Part shown: positions 9,780 to 18,473 of the stretch, one piece after another
Layout: every line of letters starts with the position of its first letter
How positions within the stretch are numbered: the first letter of the stretch is position 1
DNA from: Actinomycetota bacterium
GTDB taxonomy: Bacteria; Actinomycetota; Actinomycetes; S36-B12; CAIYMF01
Assembly (NCBI GenBank): GCA_947455705.1
Contig: CANGPO010000014.1
Coordinates: forward strand, 1 to 44,785
Length of the DNA stretch: 44,785 nucleotides
Direction: 5' to 3'
Translations under genes and position numbers: made by a program
The notes under the pieces: generated by a model
Database searches by the model: none
Told to the model about the DNA's origin: nothing
Seen by the model: only the letters and a program-made list of their open reading frames with translations

Positions 9780-11354
9780 ATGACAACCTCGCAGGCTGAC
9801 CTCGTCACACCTCTGCTTGCCGACTCACTCGTGCAGCGGCTCGTGGTCAATGCTGTGGTTGGCCCCTCGGCCGAGGTGCACGCCACTGTCGCGCCTTTCA
9901 CCGGTGGGGTCGCGGCCCGAGTCCCGTTGTCGACCGAACCCGATGTGGATCACGCCTTCGAGATGGCTCGCCGAGCTCAACGTGGCTGGGCCGCTCAGTC
10001 GGTTCGCGAGCGCGCGACGGTGTTGGAACGATTTCACGATCTCGTCCTTGCGCGACAAGACGAGGGTATGAATATCGCGCAGATCGAAACGGGGAAGGCA
10101 CGGCGCGATGCGTTCGAAGAGCTCGCCGACTGCGCCCTGAATGCGCGCTACTACGCGCAGGCTGGCCCAGGGCATATCGCTTCGGAGAATCGTCAAGGTG
10201 TCTTTCCGCTCTTGACCGATACTGTCGTTCATCACCACCCCAAGGGTGTTGTCGGCATCATCTCGCCGTGGAACTATCCGATCACGTTGGCTGTTACCGA
10301 TGCCCTACCGGCTTTGCTCGCTGGAAATGCCGTAGTGCTGCGTCCTGATGTACAAACGACCGTCACCGCACTGTGGGCTCTTGATCTGCTTCGCGCAGCT
10401 GGCTTGCCTGAGGGGGTCATGACGATCGTCATAGGTGACGGACCAGTGCTTGGCCCAATGCTCGTTGATCGAGCCGACTACATCAGCTTCACCGGGTCAA
10501 CGCGAGTGGGCCGGGAGGTTGCTGCGCGCTGCGGTCAGCGACTGATCGGTTGTTCGCTCGAACTCGGAGGTAAGAACGCGCTGATCGTGCGAGGTGACGC
10601 AGATATTGAGCGCTCGGTCGAGATTGCGCAGCGAGCCGCATTTGGTAACGCGGGTCAGTTATGTGTTGGTACTGAACGGATTCTTGTGAACGAGGCGATC
10701 GCCGGCGAATTCATCCCTGCCTTCATCGCGCGCACTGAAGCGATGACCTTGAAAGCAGGCGTGGCATGGGGTTCCGATATGGGCTCGTTGATCTCAGCCC
10801 GTCAGCTTGAGCGGGTAGCCGCACACGTCGAGGACGCGGTATCGAAGGGTGCAACGCTTCTCACAGGTGGACACGCGCGCACTGATGTTGGCCCGTACTT
10901 TTATGCGCCAACTCTGCTGACGAACGTCACCGAGTCGATGTCTATGTGCCGCGAAGAAACCTTCGGCCCGGTTGCCGCGATGTATACCTTCAGCACAGAT
11001 GACGAGGCCATCGCGCGAGCCAACGACAGTGAGTTCGGTCTGAATGCGGCCATCCTCACCAAGGACAACGATGTGGCCCGTTCCATGGCCGCTCGAATTC
11101 AGGCCGGTACGGTCAACATCAATGAGGCGTACGGAGCGGCGTGGGCGTCGATCTCATCACCCATGGGCGGCATGAAGGCGTCGGGTCTCGGGCGTCGTCA
11201 TGGCAGTGAAGGAATCCTGAAATACACCGAGCCGCAAACTGTTTCAGCCCAGCGCGGCCTTGGCTTCGGTGCTCCGTTTGGCCGGTCTGACGAACAGTGG
11301 GCCGGCATGATGACCTCGGCATTCAAGGCGTTGAAGAAACTCGGTGTGAAGTGA
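9780..11354 (+). CDS. Succinate-semialdehyde dehydrogenase (GabD2-like aldehyde dehydrogenase)
   Basis: The 524-residue protein is a complete aldehyde dehydrogenase with N165 (ISPWNYP), general base E261 (LELGGKN) and catalytic C295 (NAGQLCVG). Overall it resembles mycobacterial GabD2, which oxidises succinic semialdehyde to succinate with NAD(P)+ and so bypasses part of the TCA cycle or finishes GABA breakdown. The substrate is inferred from similarity. The ATG at 9780 was chosen over 9753; neither has a clear ribosome site, so the start is uncertain. Its stop overlaps the GTG of the GMC oxidoreductase by 4 nt. Confidence 0.88.
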   Translation: MTTSQADLVTPLLADSLVQRLVVNAVVGPSAEVHATVAPFTGGVAARVPLSTEPDVDHAFEMARRAQRGWAAQSVRERATVLERFHDLVLARQDEGMNIAQIETGKARRDAFEELADCALNARYYAQAGPGHIASENRQGVFPLLTDTVVHHHPKGVVGIISPWNYPITLAVTDALPALLAGNAVVLRPDVQTTVTALWALDLLRAAGLPEGVMTIVIGDGPVLGPMLVDRADYISFTGSTRVGREVAARCGQRLIGCSLELGGKNALIVRGDADIERSVEIAQRAAFGNAGQLCVGTERILVNEAIAGEFIPAFIARTEAMTLKAGVAWGSDMGSLISARQLERVAAHVEDAVSKGATLLTGGHARTDVGPYFYAPTLLTNVTESMSMCREETFGPVAAMYTFSTDDEAIARANDSEFGLNAAILTKDNDVARSMAARIQAGTVNINEAYGAAWASISSPMGGMKASGLGRRHGSEGILKYTEPQTVSAQRGLGFGAPFGRSDEQWAGMMTSAFKALKKLGVK

Positions 11355-13078
11355 GCCAGACTCATTACGACGTACTGGTCGTCGGCTCGGGCTTTGGCGG
11401 TAGTGTCACTGCGCTTCGTCTGACGGAGAAGGGCTATCGGGTGGGCGTTCTTGAAGCTGGCCGCCGCTTCGAGGATAAGGACTTCGCCGTGACGTCATGG
11501 CGGATCAAGGATTTTCTCTTTGCTCCGGCACTCGGTCTCTACGGAATCCAACGCATCCACGTGCTACCAGATGCTGTTGTTTTGTGTGGAGCCGGCGTTG
11601 GTGGCGGATCGCTCGTTTATGCGAACACGCTTTATGTGCCACCGAGCGAATTCTTCAATGACCCGCAGTGGGCCGATGTTACTGATTGGGAGAGTGAGCT
11701 TGCTCCCTATTACGACCAGGCGAGCCGCATGCTCGGGGTTGAGGATGTTCCACATCGCTCCCCACTCGATGACGCGTTCGCGGAGGTTGCCGATGAGATG
11801 GGTGTGGGTGACACCTTCAGGCTCACCCCGGTGGGAGTGTTCTTTGGTGCGCCGGCCGATGTGACGGTTCCTGATCCATACTTCGGCGGGGTTGGACCTG
11901 ACCGCACGGGGTGCCGCGAGTGTGGTGAGTGCATGACTGGCTGCCGACATAACGCCAAGAACACGTTGCCTAAGAATTACCTTGGGCTCGCGGAACGAGC
12001 CGGAGCTGTCGTTCATCCGATGACAACAGTTACCGCGATCCGCGAACGTTCCGGTGGTGGGTATGTGATCGAGACGACGCGCACCGGGCCACGTTCCAAG
12101 ACCGGTACGGCGTTTACAGCCGATCAGGTTGTAGTCGCGGCCGGGACATTCAATACGCAGAAGTTACTTCATCAGATGCGCGATGAGGGAGTGCTGCCAC
12201 GGCTTTCCTCGCGACTGGGCTACCACTCGCGAACCAACTCTGAGTCGATCGTTGGCGCGATCTCACGTCGCAACGACACCGACTTCACCCGTGGCGTGGC
12301 GATCACATCGTCGTTCTATCCCAATGAGCGCACGCATGTGGAATCTGTGCGCTACGGCAAAGGCAGCAACCTGATGGGATTGCTTGGCACCGTCCTTACA
12401 GATGGTAAGGACGGAGTGAGCCGCTGGAAGGTATGGCTCCACACCATGGCAGCGAACCCCAGTGACGCGGTCCGCTCGCTGAGTGTTCGACGCTGGTCGG
12501 AACGTGGAGCAGTCGCGCTGGTGATGCAATCTGTTGAGAACTCAGTGACGGTCAGTGGTGCGAAGTCAATGTTTGGACGCTTCAAGATCACGTCGAGACA
12601 GGGTGACGGCGCTCCGAATCCGACGTGGATTCCAGAAGGCAATGAGGCTGCGCGAATTTTGGCCGAAAAGATCGATGGTTTTCCGATGGGGCAACTCGGT
12701 GATCTGATTGATGCGCCGATGACTGCTCACTTTGTCGGGGGTTGCTGTATTGGAAGGGATTCCGAGCACGGGGTCATCGACGCCTACCAGCGCGTATTCG
12801 GCTATGAGGGCCTACACATCGTTGATGGCTCAGCGGTGTCAGCCAATCTCGGTGTGAACCCGTCACTCACCATTACTGCGCAAGCTGAGCGGGCAATGGC
12901 GTTCTGGCCGAACAAGGGCGAGGCAGATCGACGTCCGGCCGTGGGTTCTGAGTATGTTCCGCTCGCGCCGGTTGCCCCGCGCTCACCGGTAGTCCCTGCC
13001 CACGCACCAGCCGTTCTTCGGCTGCCGATCGTCGAGGTAAAACACAGCGGCGCCAGTGCCGATCAACTCGCCGACTAG
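11351..13078 (+). CDS. choD: FAD-dependent GMC-family oxidoreductase (ChoD-like)
   Basis: The 575-residue protein begins with an FAD-binding Rossmann motif (GSGFGG, 12-17) and ends with the GMC C-terminal pattern (GGCCIGRDSEHGVID...VNPSLTITAQAERAM). It resembles mycobacterial ChoD, annotated as a cholesterol oxidase, which also lies by guaB3. Whether it acts on sterols is not shown. Residues 188-198 form C-x2-C-x2-C-x3-C (CRECGECMTGC), a ferredoxin-like spacing that could hold an iron-sulfur cluster. The GTG overlaps the previous stop as GTGA, so it is coupled to the aldehyde dehydrogenase; together they could oxidise an alcohol to an acid. The Pro/Ala-rich last 50 residues look disordered. 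It converges on the ABC genes with a 15-bp gap. Confidence 0.85.
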   Translation: MSQTHYDVLVVGSGFGGSVTALRLTEKGYRVGVLEAGRRFEDKDFAVTSWRIKDFLFAPALGLYGIQRIHVLPDAVVLCGAGVGGGSLVYANTLYVPPSEFFNDPQWADVTDWESELAPYYDQASRMLGVEDVPHRSPLDDAFAEVADEMGVGDTFRLTPVGVFFGAPADVTVPDPYFGGVGPDRTGCRECGECMTGCRHNAKNTLPKNYLGLAERAGAVVHPMTTVTAIRERSGGGYVIETTRTGPRSKTGTAFTADQVVVAAGTFNTQKLLHQMRDEGVLPRLSSRLGYHSRTNSESIVGAISRRNDTDFTRGVAITSSFYPNERTHVESVRYGKGSNLMGLLGTVLTDGKDGVSRWKVWLHTMAANPSDAVRSLSVRRWSERGAVALVMQSVENSVTVSGAKSMFGRFKITSRQGDGAPNPTWIPEGNEAARILAEKIDGFPMGQLGDLIDAPMTAHFVGGCCIGRDSEHGVIDAYQRVFGYEGLHIVDGSAVSANLGVNPSLTITAQAERAMAFWPNKGEADRRPAVGSEYVPLAPVAPRSPVVPAHAPAVLRLPIVEVKHSGASADQLAD

Positions 13079-13093
13079 CCAGGACACCGCGGA

Positions 13094-14875
13094 CTAATCT
13101 GCGTCACGCCAACTGCGCCACAGCGCAGCGTATGCACCATCAGCGGCTACCAACTCATCGTGGCTGCCCAACTCGCTGATCAAACCATGCTCGACGACGG
13201 CAATTCGGTCGGCGTCGTACGCGGTGTGCAAGCGGTGAGCGATAGCGATGACGGTGCGTCCTTCGAGTACAGCATTCAGGGATCGCTCAAGGTGTCGGGC
13301 GGCACGGGGATCAAGAAGTGATGTGGCCTCATCAAGGACGAGGGTGTGTGGGTTAGCCAAGATCAGACGGGCAAGGGCGAGTTGCTGCGACTGGCCGGGG
13401 GATAGGGAAAACCCACCTGAGCCGACTTCGGTATCGAGCGCCTCGGGGAGAGTTTCGACCCAAGGCGAGGCATCCACCGAGTCAAGTGCAGACAGGATTT
13501 CCGCATCACTGGCATCTCGTTTGGCCAGCAACATGTTGTCGCGCATGGTGCCGACGAACACGTGGTGTTCCTGATTGACCAGTGCTACCTGGCTTCGCAC
13601 ATTTTCCGCTGGCATGCGCGCCAATTCGGCGCCGCCCAACTCAATCGAACCTGTGCGCGGCGCGTAGATACCAGCCATCAAGCGGCCAAGGGTTGATTTC
13701 CCGGCACCGGACGGTCCGACGAGGGCGAGGCGTTCACCTGGCGCAACGTCAAGATCGATTCCGTGCAGGACGTCCTTACCGGCTCGATAGCCAAATCGCA
13801 CATCGTCAACGACGAGGCGGTCGTCGAGTGGTTCGAGATCGGAGTCGGTCTCTGGGTCTTGAACCTCTTGCACCCCAACGAGCCGAGCAAGTGATGCTTG
13901 GCCTACTTGGATCTCGTCGTACCACATCAGCATTTCGTCGACCGGCTCAGTGAGCATCTGAGTCAGAAGTAGACCGGTGGTCAATTCGCCGAGCGAAATC
14001 GTTCCGTGAATAACCAAGATTCCGCCGAAGCATAAAACTCCGGCCAGTGGCAGAAGATATCCAGCCTCGATTGCGGGGAACCAGCTACATCGAAGCCACA
14101 GTGTGTAGCGCTCCCATTGCACCCATCGATGAATCCGTCGATCAGTCTCAGCGATGCGCGTTTGTTCGAGTTGGTATAGCTCGATGGTTCGTCCTGAATC
14201 AACTGTCTCAGCAACTGACGAGGTCACCGCGGCGTAAGTGGCTGATTCGGCGCGATAGGCCTGCGGGGCACGACGGAAGTACCACCGCGATGAGAACAAG
14301 ATTGGCGGCACAGCCAGCAGCCAAGTGAGGGCAAGGATCGGAGCTGACACGACCATGGCGACGGCTACAAACATCGCAGTGACAAGGGAAATGGTGATCT
14401 GTGGAACGGCATCTCGCACTGCGTGGTTGAGTTTGTCGATGTCGACCGTAGCGCGTGAGACGAGATCGCCGGTACCCGCTCGCTCAACGACCCCCGTCGG
14501 CAGTGAGACAGCTCGCTTGAGGAAATCCTCGCGAAGGTCGGCAAGTACTTCCTCGCCAAGAATGCTCGCTCGCAGTCTCGTGGCTCGCGTAAACACGGTC
14601 TGGATTACTAGCGCAACCACGAAGATGCCGGCGGCCATGTCAATGCCCATGCCGACACTTCCGGTTGCCAAACTTTCGACGAGTGCGCCGAGCACGAACG
14701 GGCCGACGAGCCCAGAGATCGAAGCGACGGAGTGAAACCCAACGACGGCGGTGAACATCCTGCGATGTCGTTTCAACAGTGAACGCACATACCGTCGAAT
14801 GGTTGCTTCCTGGGCGATCGGCAGCGCGGTACCCGTCAACGTTGATGCGGCTACTGCATCCTCTGGAGGCATCAT
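13094..14875 (-). CDS. ABC exporter half-transporter, subunit A (functional Walker A, altered signature)
   Basis: The 593-residue type-I exporter half has six membrane segments (about 40-310) and an ATPase domain (about 350-590). Visible motifs are Walker A GPSGAGKS (387-394), Q-loop Q435, signature LSPGQ (491-495, normally LSGGQ), Walker B LVLDEA (E516) and H-loop H547. It overlaps its upstream partner by 4 nt (ATGA), so the two almost certainly form a heterodimer. Its intact Walker A pairs with the partner's intact LSGGQ to make the one working ATP site. Substrate unknown; relatives export drugs, lipids or peptides, and actinobacterial siderophore importers of the same fold also exist. Confidence 0.9.
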   Translation of the reverse strand: MMPPEDAVAASTLTGTALPIAQEATIRRYVRSLLKRHRRMFTAVVGFHSVASISGLVGPFVLGALVESLATGSVGMGIDMAAGIFVVALVIQTVFTRATRLRASILGEEVLADLREDFLKRAVSLPTGVVERAGTGDLVSRATVDIDKLNHAVRDAVPQITISLVTAMFVAVAMVVSAPILALTWLLAVPPILFSSRWYFRRAPQAYRAESATYAAVTSSVAETVDSGRTIELYQLEQTRIAETDRRIHRWVQWERYTLWLRCSWFPAIEAGYLLPLAGVLCFGGILVIHGTISLGELTTGLLLTQMLTEPVDEMLMWYDEIQVGQASLARLVGVQEVQDPETDSDLEPLDDRLVVDDVRFGYRAGKDVLHGIDLDVAPGERLALVGPSGAGKSTLGRLMAGIYAPRTGSIELGGAELARMPAENVRSQVALVNQEHHVFVGTMRDNMLLAKRDASDAEILSALDSVDASPWVETLPEALDTEVGSGGFSLSPGQSQQLALARLILANPHTLVLDEATSLLDPRAARHLERSLNAVLEGRTVIAIAHRLHTAYDADRIAVVEHGLISELGSHDELVAADGAYAALWRSWRDAD

Positions 14876-16635
14876 GATGATGTCACCTCCTCGCGGGTGA
14901 CGACTGCCCGGTAATCGTTGTTGCCGTGCAGCAGTTCGCGATGGCGACCAGTCGCGGCAACCTTGCCATCGATCACCAACACCACGATGTCCGCGCGGTC
15001 GAGAACCAAGGGTGAAGAGGTCATCACTACGGTCGTCATGCCGGCGCGAAAATCGACGAGGTTGCCTGCAATCCGAGCCTCAGTGTGTGCGTCGACTGCA
15101 CTTGTGGGTTCATCGAGAACGAGGATCGGTGCGTCGGCCAGAAGTGAGCGGGCAAGTGCGAGTCGTTGACGTTGACCACCTGATAACGAACGGCCGCGCT
15201 CGGTGATCATCGCGTCCATCGGATCGCCACCACCGCTCGAGGTATCAACCAAGCTGTCGAGTACATCTTCGGCCGACGCGACCTCGATCGCTTCGGCGAT
15301 GGTGATGCGTCCGCTGCCTGGTACCTCCAGCAGCTGACGCAGGGTTCCTGAAAGAAGCGCAGGATCTTTGTCTTGGACCAAAATCACATCGCGTAATTCG
15401 TCGCGTGGGATCTGACCCAGAGCGATGTCGCCGAGCAGTACGTCAAGACCGGTAGCGTCGATACCGGCCAGCCGAAGTGAGATCTCGTCAGCAGTTGATT
15501 GCTCTGCGCAGACGACTGCGGTCAAGATCCCCGGTTCAATCGTCAGGCCAGAGATCGGATCCGAAAGGCGCGCCATGGTGACATCGGGAGCGTGTGCATC
15601 ACGTGGCGCCGATTGGTCGTCACGGACCAGGCTAAGCACCCGGATCACTCGCCCGGCAGATACATAAGCCTTGGTTCCAGCCTCGGCGGCCTCCATGAAG
15701 ATGCGTAGCGGCATGAGCAGAAATGCCGAGTATCCATAAAACGCAACGAGTTGGCCGACAGTGATCGTGCCGTTTTGGGCTAGGTGGGCTCCGACCCATA
15801 CGACGGTTACGACGAACAGACCCGGCAGTGCCACCTGCATCGCCTCAAGCAGGGAGCGCAGTTTTGCCACATCGACGGCCGCTGACCGGACCTCCTGTGA
15901 GGCTGCCTGGAAACGCTCGATGAACAGATCTTCACCGCCGATTCCGCGTAGAACCCGTAGCCCGGCAACTGTGTCCGTGGCTAGTTCGGCCGCTCGACCG
16001 AGGCGTTTGCGCTGCGCAGACTCGCGCTTTTCCAGGGGACGTAGCAGTGGGCCGACGACGAGCCCGAGCAGGGGAATGCCAATCAATGCAATGCAGCCCA
16101 GTAACGTCGACGCCTGCAGGAGGATCACCGCGACGAGTAGGAATGCGAAAATCGCTCCAACTAATCGCCCGAGAACTTCCAGCGACCAGCCGATCTTCTC
16201 TACATCGCCGGATGCGACGGCCACGACCTCACCGGTTGCGATATCGCGACGCAGTTGGCCACCAAGGTCGACGGCCTTGCGCGTGATGAGCTGTTGGATT
16301 CGACTTGATGCGACGACCCAGTTGGTGACAGCCATCCGGTGCCGCAGGATTCCAGCAATGCTTTGAAATATTCCGAGGGCGATGATCACCGCTGTTGAGA
16401 TCAGGATCGTGTGTTGGTCGCCGATCTTTGCAGCCTCGATCACTCGACCAATTACCCCTGGCATCAGTGCCAATGCGCCAAGCCACAGTGAACCCCAAAT
16501 ACTGCCCAGCACGATCGTTTGCCACTGCTTGGAAGCCAACCATCGCAGGAATGACGATGCGCTCGCGAACTCCGGCTGACCTGGATCGGTCAGGGGCAGA
16601 TCGCGAAGCATTATCGGCGACATTGACGATGACAT
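14872..16635 (-). CDS. ABC exporter half-transporter, subunit B (Walker A destroyed)
   Basis: The 587-residue partner has the same membrane domain (about 40-320) and an ATPase domain with LSGGQ (484-488) and Walker B LVLDEP (E509). Where the Walker A loop should be, residues 374-384 read [11 protein letters not shown], so the G-x4-GK-S/T nucleotide loop is gone, and the H-loop His is replaced (MTSSP, about 539-541). With the partner's altered LSPGQ this makes the second ATP site inactive on both faces. Degenerate sites are known in heterodimeric exporters, but loss of the Walker A lysine is more extreme than usual. The reading frame is intact, so this is not a pseudogene. Start uncertain: GGGAGG lies only 2 nt before the ATG at 16635, with another ATG 12 nt on. 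Confidence 0.9.
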   Translation of the reverse strand: MSSSMSPIMLRDLPLTDPGQPEFASASSFLRWLASKQWQTIVLGSIWGSLWLGALALMPGVIGRVIEAAKIGDQHTILISTAVIIALGIFQSIAGILRHRMAVTNWVVASSRIQQLITRKAVDLGGQLRRDIATGEVVAVASGDVEKIGWSLEVLGRLVGAIFAFLLVAVILLQASTLLGCIALIGIPLLGLVVGPLLRPLEKRESAQRKRLGRAAELATDTVAGLRVLRGIGGEDLFIERFQAASQEVRSAAVDVAKLRSLLEAMQVALPGLFVVTVVWVGAHLAQNGTITVGQLVAFYGYSAFLLMPLRIFMEAAEAGTKAYVSAGRVIRVLSLVRDDQSAPRDAHAPDVTMARLSDPISGLTIEPGILTAVVCAEQSTADEISLRLAGIDATGLDVLLGDIALGQIPRDELRDVILVQDKDPALLSGTLRQLLEVPGSGRITIAEAIEVASAEDVLDSLVDTSSGGGDPMDAMITERGRSLSGGQRQRLALARSLLADAPILVLDEPTSAVDAHTEARIAGNLVDFRAGMTTVVMTSSPLVLDRADIVVLVIDGKVAATGRHRELLHGNNDYRAVVTREEVTSS

Positions 16636-16781
16636 GGCCTCCCGAGCCTATTGGGTGGGTGCCCGATTCGTCGCATCAGTTTTGGCTAGGCGGGCCGACG
16701 GGGTGCGGCTCAAACGCGGAGGCGTTGAGCCACTACGATTCCAGTATCCATCCCCTCACCAGAAGGGCCTGTGATTCTCAG

Positions 16782-18356
16782 GTGACTGCAACTGCCCACC
16801 GCCCGGTTCTCGTTGTGGATTTCGGCGCGCAGTACGCCCAACTCATTGCCCGTCGAGTCCGCGAGGCGCACGTCTTTAGCGAGATTGTGCCGTCGACGAT
16901 GACGGCCGCGCAGATGGCGTCGAAGAACCCGGCAGCGATTGTGCTTTCCGGTGGTCCGTCGTCTGTTTATGTCGAGGGCGCCCCGCAACTTGATCCGGCC
17001 GTGTTCGACATGGGGGTTCCGATCTTCGGGATTTGCTACGGATTTCAGGCGATGGCGCAGGCACTCGGTGGGGATGTCGCGCGCACGGGTCTGTCGGAGT
17101 TTGGCGGTACGACCTTGACGGTTACCGATCCGTCGTCTGCCCTATTTGCTGGGACGCCCGCCGAACAAACGGTGTGGATGTCGCATGGTGATTCGGTTCA
17201 CCGCGCACCTGATGGTTTCGCGGTCACTGCGATGAGCGATGGCGCGCCGGTTGCTGCATTTGAAGATGTTGCGCGTCGGTTTGCAGGAGTTCAGTTCCAT
17301 CCAGAGGTTCTGCACAGCCAACACGGCCAGGCCGTGCTTGAAACGTTCCTTCATCAGATTGCAGGCCTCGAACCGTCGTGGACGGCGTCAAATGTGATCG
17401 ACGAGCAAGTCGCATCGATCCGGGCGCAGGTCGGCGACAAACTCGTGATCTGTGGTCTGTCCGGTGGCGTTGATTCCGCCGTCGCCGCCGCTCTGGTGCA
17501 CCGTGCGGTTGGCGACAACTTGACGTGCGTCTTCGTCGATCACGGACTTTTGCGTAAGGGTGAGCGTGAGCAGGTTGAGAACGATTACGTTGCCGCCACG
17601 GGTATCCGACTCAAGGTCGTTGACGCATCTGAGCGATTCCTTGCTGAGCTTGATGGGGTCACCGATCCCGAGGAGAAGCGTAAGACGATTGGACGTTTGT
17701 TCATCCGCGTGTTTGAAGATGCGGCACGTGAAGTAGTTGAAGAGGCCGGCTCGGCGGGTCAGGAGGTTGAGTTCCTAGTTCAGGGGACTCTGTACCCCGA
17801 TGTTGTTGAGTCCGGTGGCGGTACGGGAACGGCGAATATCAAGAGCCATCACAATGTTGGTGGCTTGCCAGACGATTTGCAGTTCGCGTTGGTCGAGCCG
17901 CTGCGGACCCTTTTCAAGGATGAAGTGCGCGCGGTGGGGGCGGAGCTTGGACTTCCGCCAGAGATGGTGTGGCGTCATCCGTTCCCGGGCCCTGGTTTGG
18001 CGATTCGCATTGTTGGTGCGGTATCGCGAGATCGATTGGAGATTCTGCGCGAAGCCGATGCGATTGTGCGCGCCGAGGTTTCCGCCGCTGGTCTTGACCG
18101 TTCGATCTGGCAGTTCCCAGTGGTGCTGCTTGCTGACGTGAGATCTGTTGGTGTGCAAGGTGATGGTCGTACGTATGGGCATCCGATTGTGCTGCGGCCT
18201 GTCTCCAGTGAAGATGCGATGACCGCTGACTGGTCGCGACTTCCGTATGACCTCCTAGCCAAGATTTCGACGCGAATTACCAATGAGGTGCGGGAAGTTA
18301 ATCGGGTTGTGCTTGATGTGACGAGCAAGCCGCCGGGGACAATCGAATGGGAATGA
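16782..18356 (+). CDS. guaA: GMP synthase (glutamine-hydrolysing)
   Basis: GuaA aminates XMP to GMP using glutamine and ATP. The 524-residue protein has the class I glutaminase triad (C85 in GICYGFQ, H173 and E175 in FHPEV), the ATP-pyrophosphatase P-loop SGGVDS (227-232) and the dimerisation domain ending in KPPGTIEWE, the universal GuaA terminus. The GTG at 16782 gives the standard length; AGAAGGG lies 14 nt upstream, which is rather far, so the ribosome site is weak. It is divergent from the ABC pair across 146 bp. Its last four codons form the left arm of the 57-bp repeat described next. Confidence 0.97.
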   Translation: MTATAHRPVLVVDFGAQYAQLIARRVREAHVFSEIVPSTMTAAQMASKNPAAIVLSGGPSSVYVEGAPQLDPAVFDMGVPIFGICYGFQAMAQALGGDVARTGLSEFGGTTLTVTDPSSALFAGTPAEQTVWMSHGDSVHRAPDGFAVTAMSDGAPVAAFEDVARRFAGVQFHPEVLHSQHGQAVLETFLHQIAGLEPSWTASNVIDEQVASIRAQVGDKLVICGLSGGVDSAVAAALVHRAVGDNLTCVFVDHGLLRKGEREQVENDYVAATGIRLKVVDASERFLAELDGVTDPEEKRKTIGRLFIRVFEDAAREVVEEAGSAGQEVEFLVQGTLYPDVVESGGGTGTANIKSHHNVGGLPDDLQFALVEPLRTLFKDEVRAVGAELGLPPEMVWRHPFPGPGLAIRIVGAVSRDRLEILREADAIVRAEVSAAGLDRSIWQFPVVLLADVRSVGVQGDGRTYGHPIVLRPVSSEDAMTADWSRLPYDLLAKISTRITNEVREVNRVVLDVTSKPPGTIEWE

Positions 18357-18470
18357 GCCCGAGCCGTGAGGCGAGGGTCATGTCCCATTCGCGAAAATTC
18401 AGAATGGGAATGAGCCCGAGCCGTGAGGCGAGGGTCATGTCCCATTCGCGAAAATTCAGAATGGGAATGA
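18345..18470 (+). repeat. 57-bp tandem repeat derived from the guaA 3' end
   Basis: Two identical 57-bp units (18345-18401 and 18402-18458) and a 12-bp third start (18459-18470). Each unit opens with GAATGGGAATGA, which in copy 1 is the guaA E-W-E-stop, so the array arose by duplication of the gene end. Within each unit the first 46 nt fold into one long hairpin: GAATGGGA-ATGA pairs with TCAT-g-TCCCATTC, then CCC/GGG, GCC/GGC around a GTGA loop. No U-run follows, so it looks like a REP-type or RNA-stability element, not a classic terminator. The third partial copy ends 3 bp before the glucosidase ATG and supplies its only ribosome-site candidate (GGGA). Confidence 0.92.
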
Positions 18471-18473
18471 CGA

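Noticed and set aside
16395-16781. N-terminal extension of guaA
   Set aside because: It would overlap the ABC gene and the divergent promoter region; GuaA is full length from 16782.
18345-18470. CRISPR-like array at the guaA end
   Set aside because: The repeats are directly adjacent with no variable spacers, and no cas genes are present.
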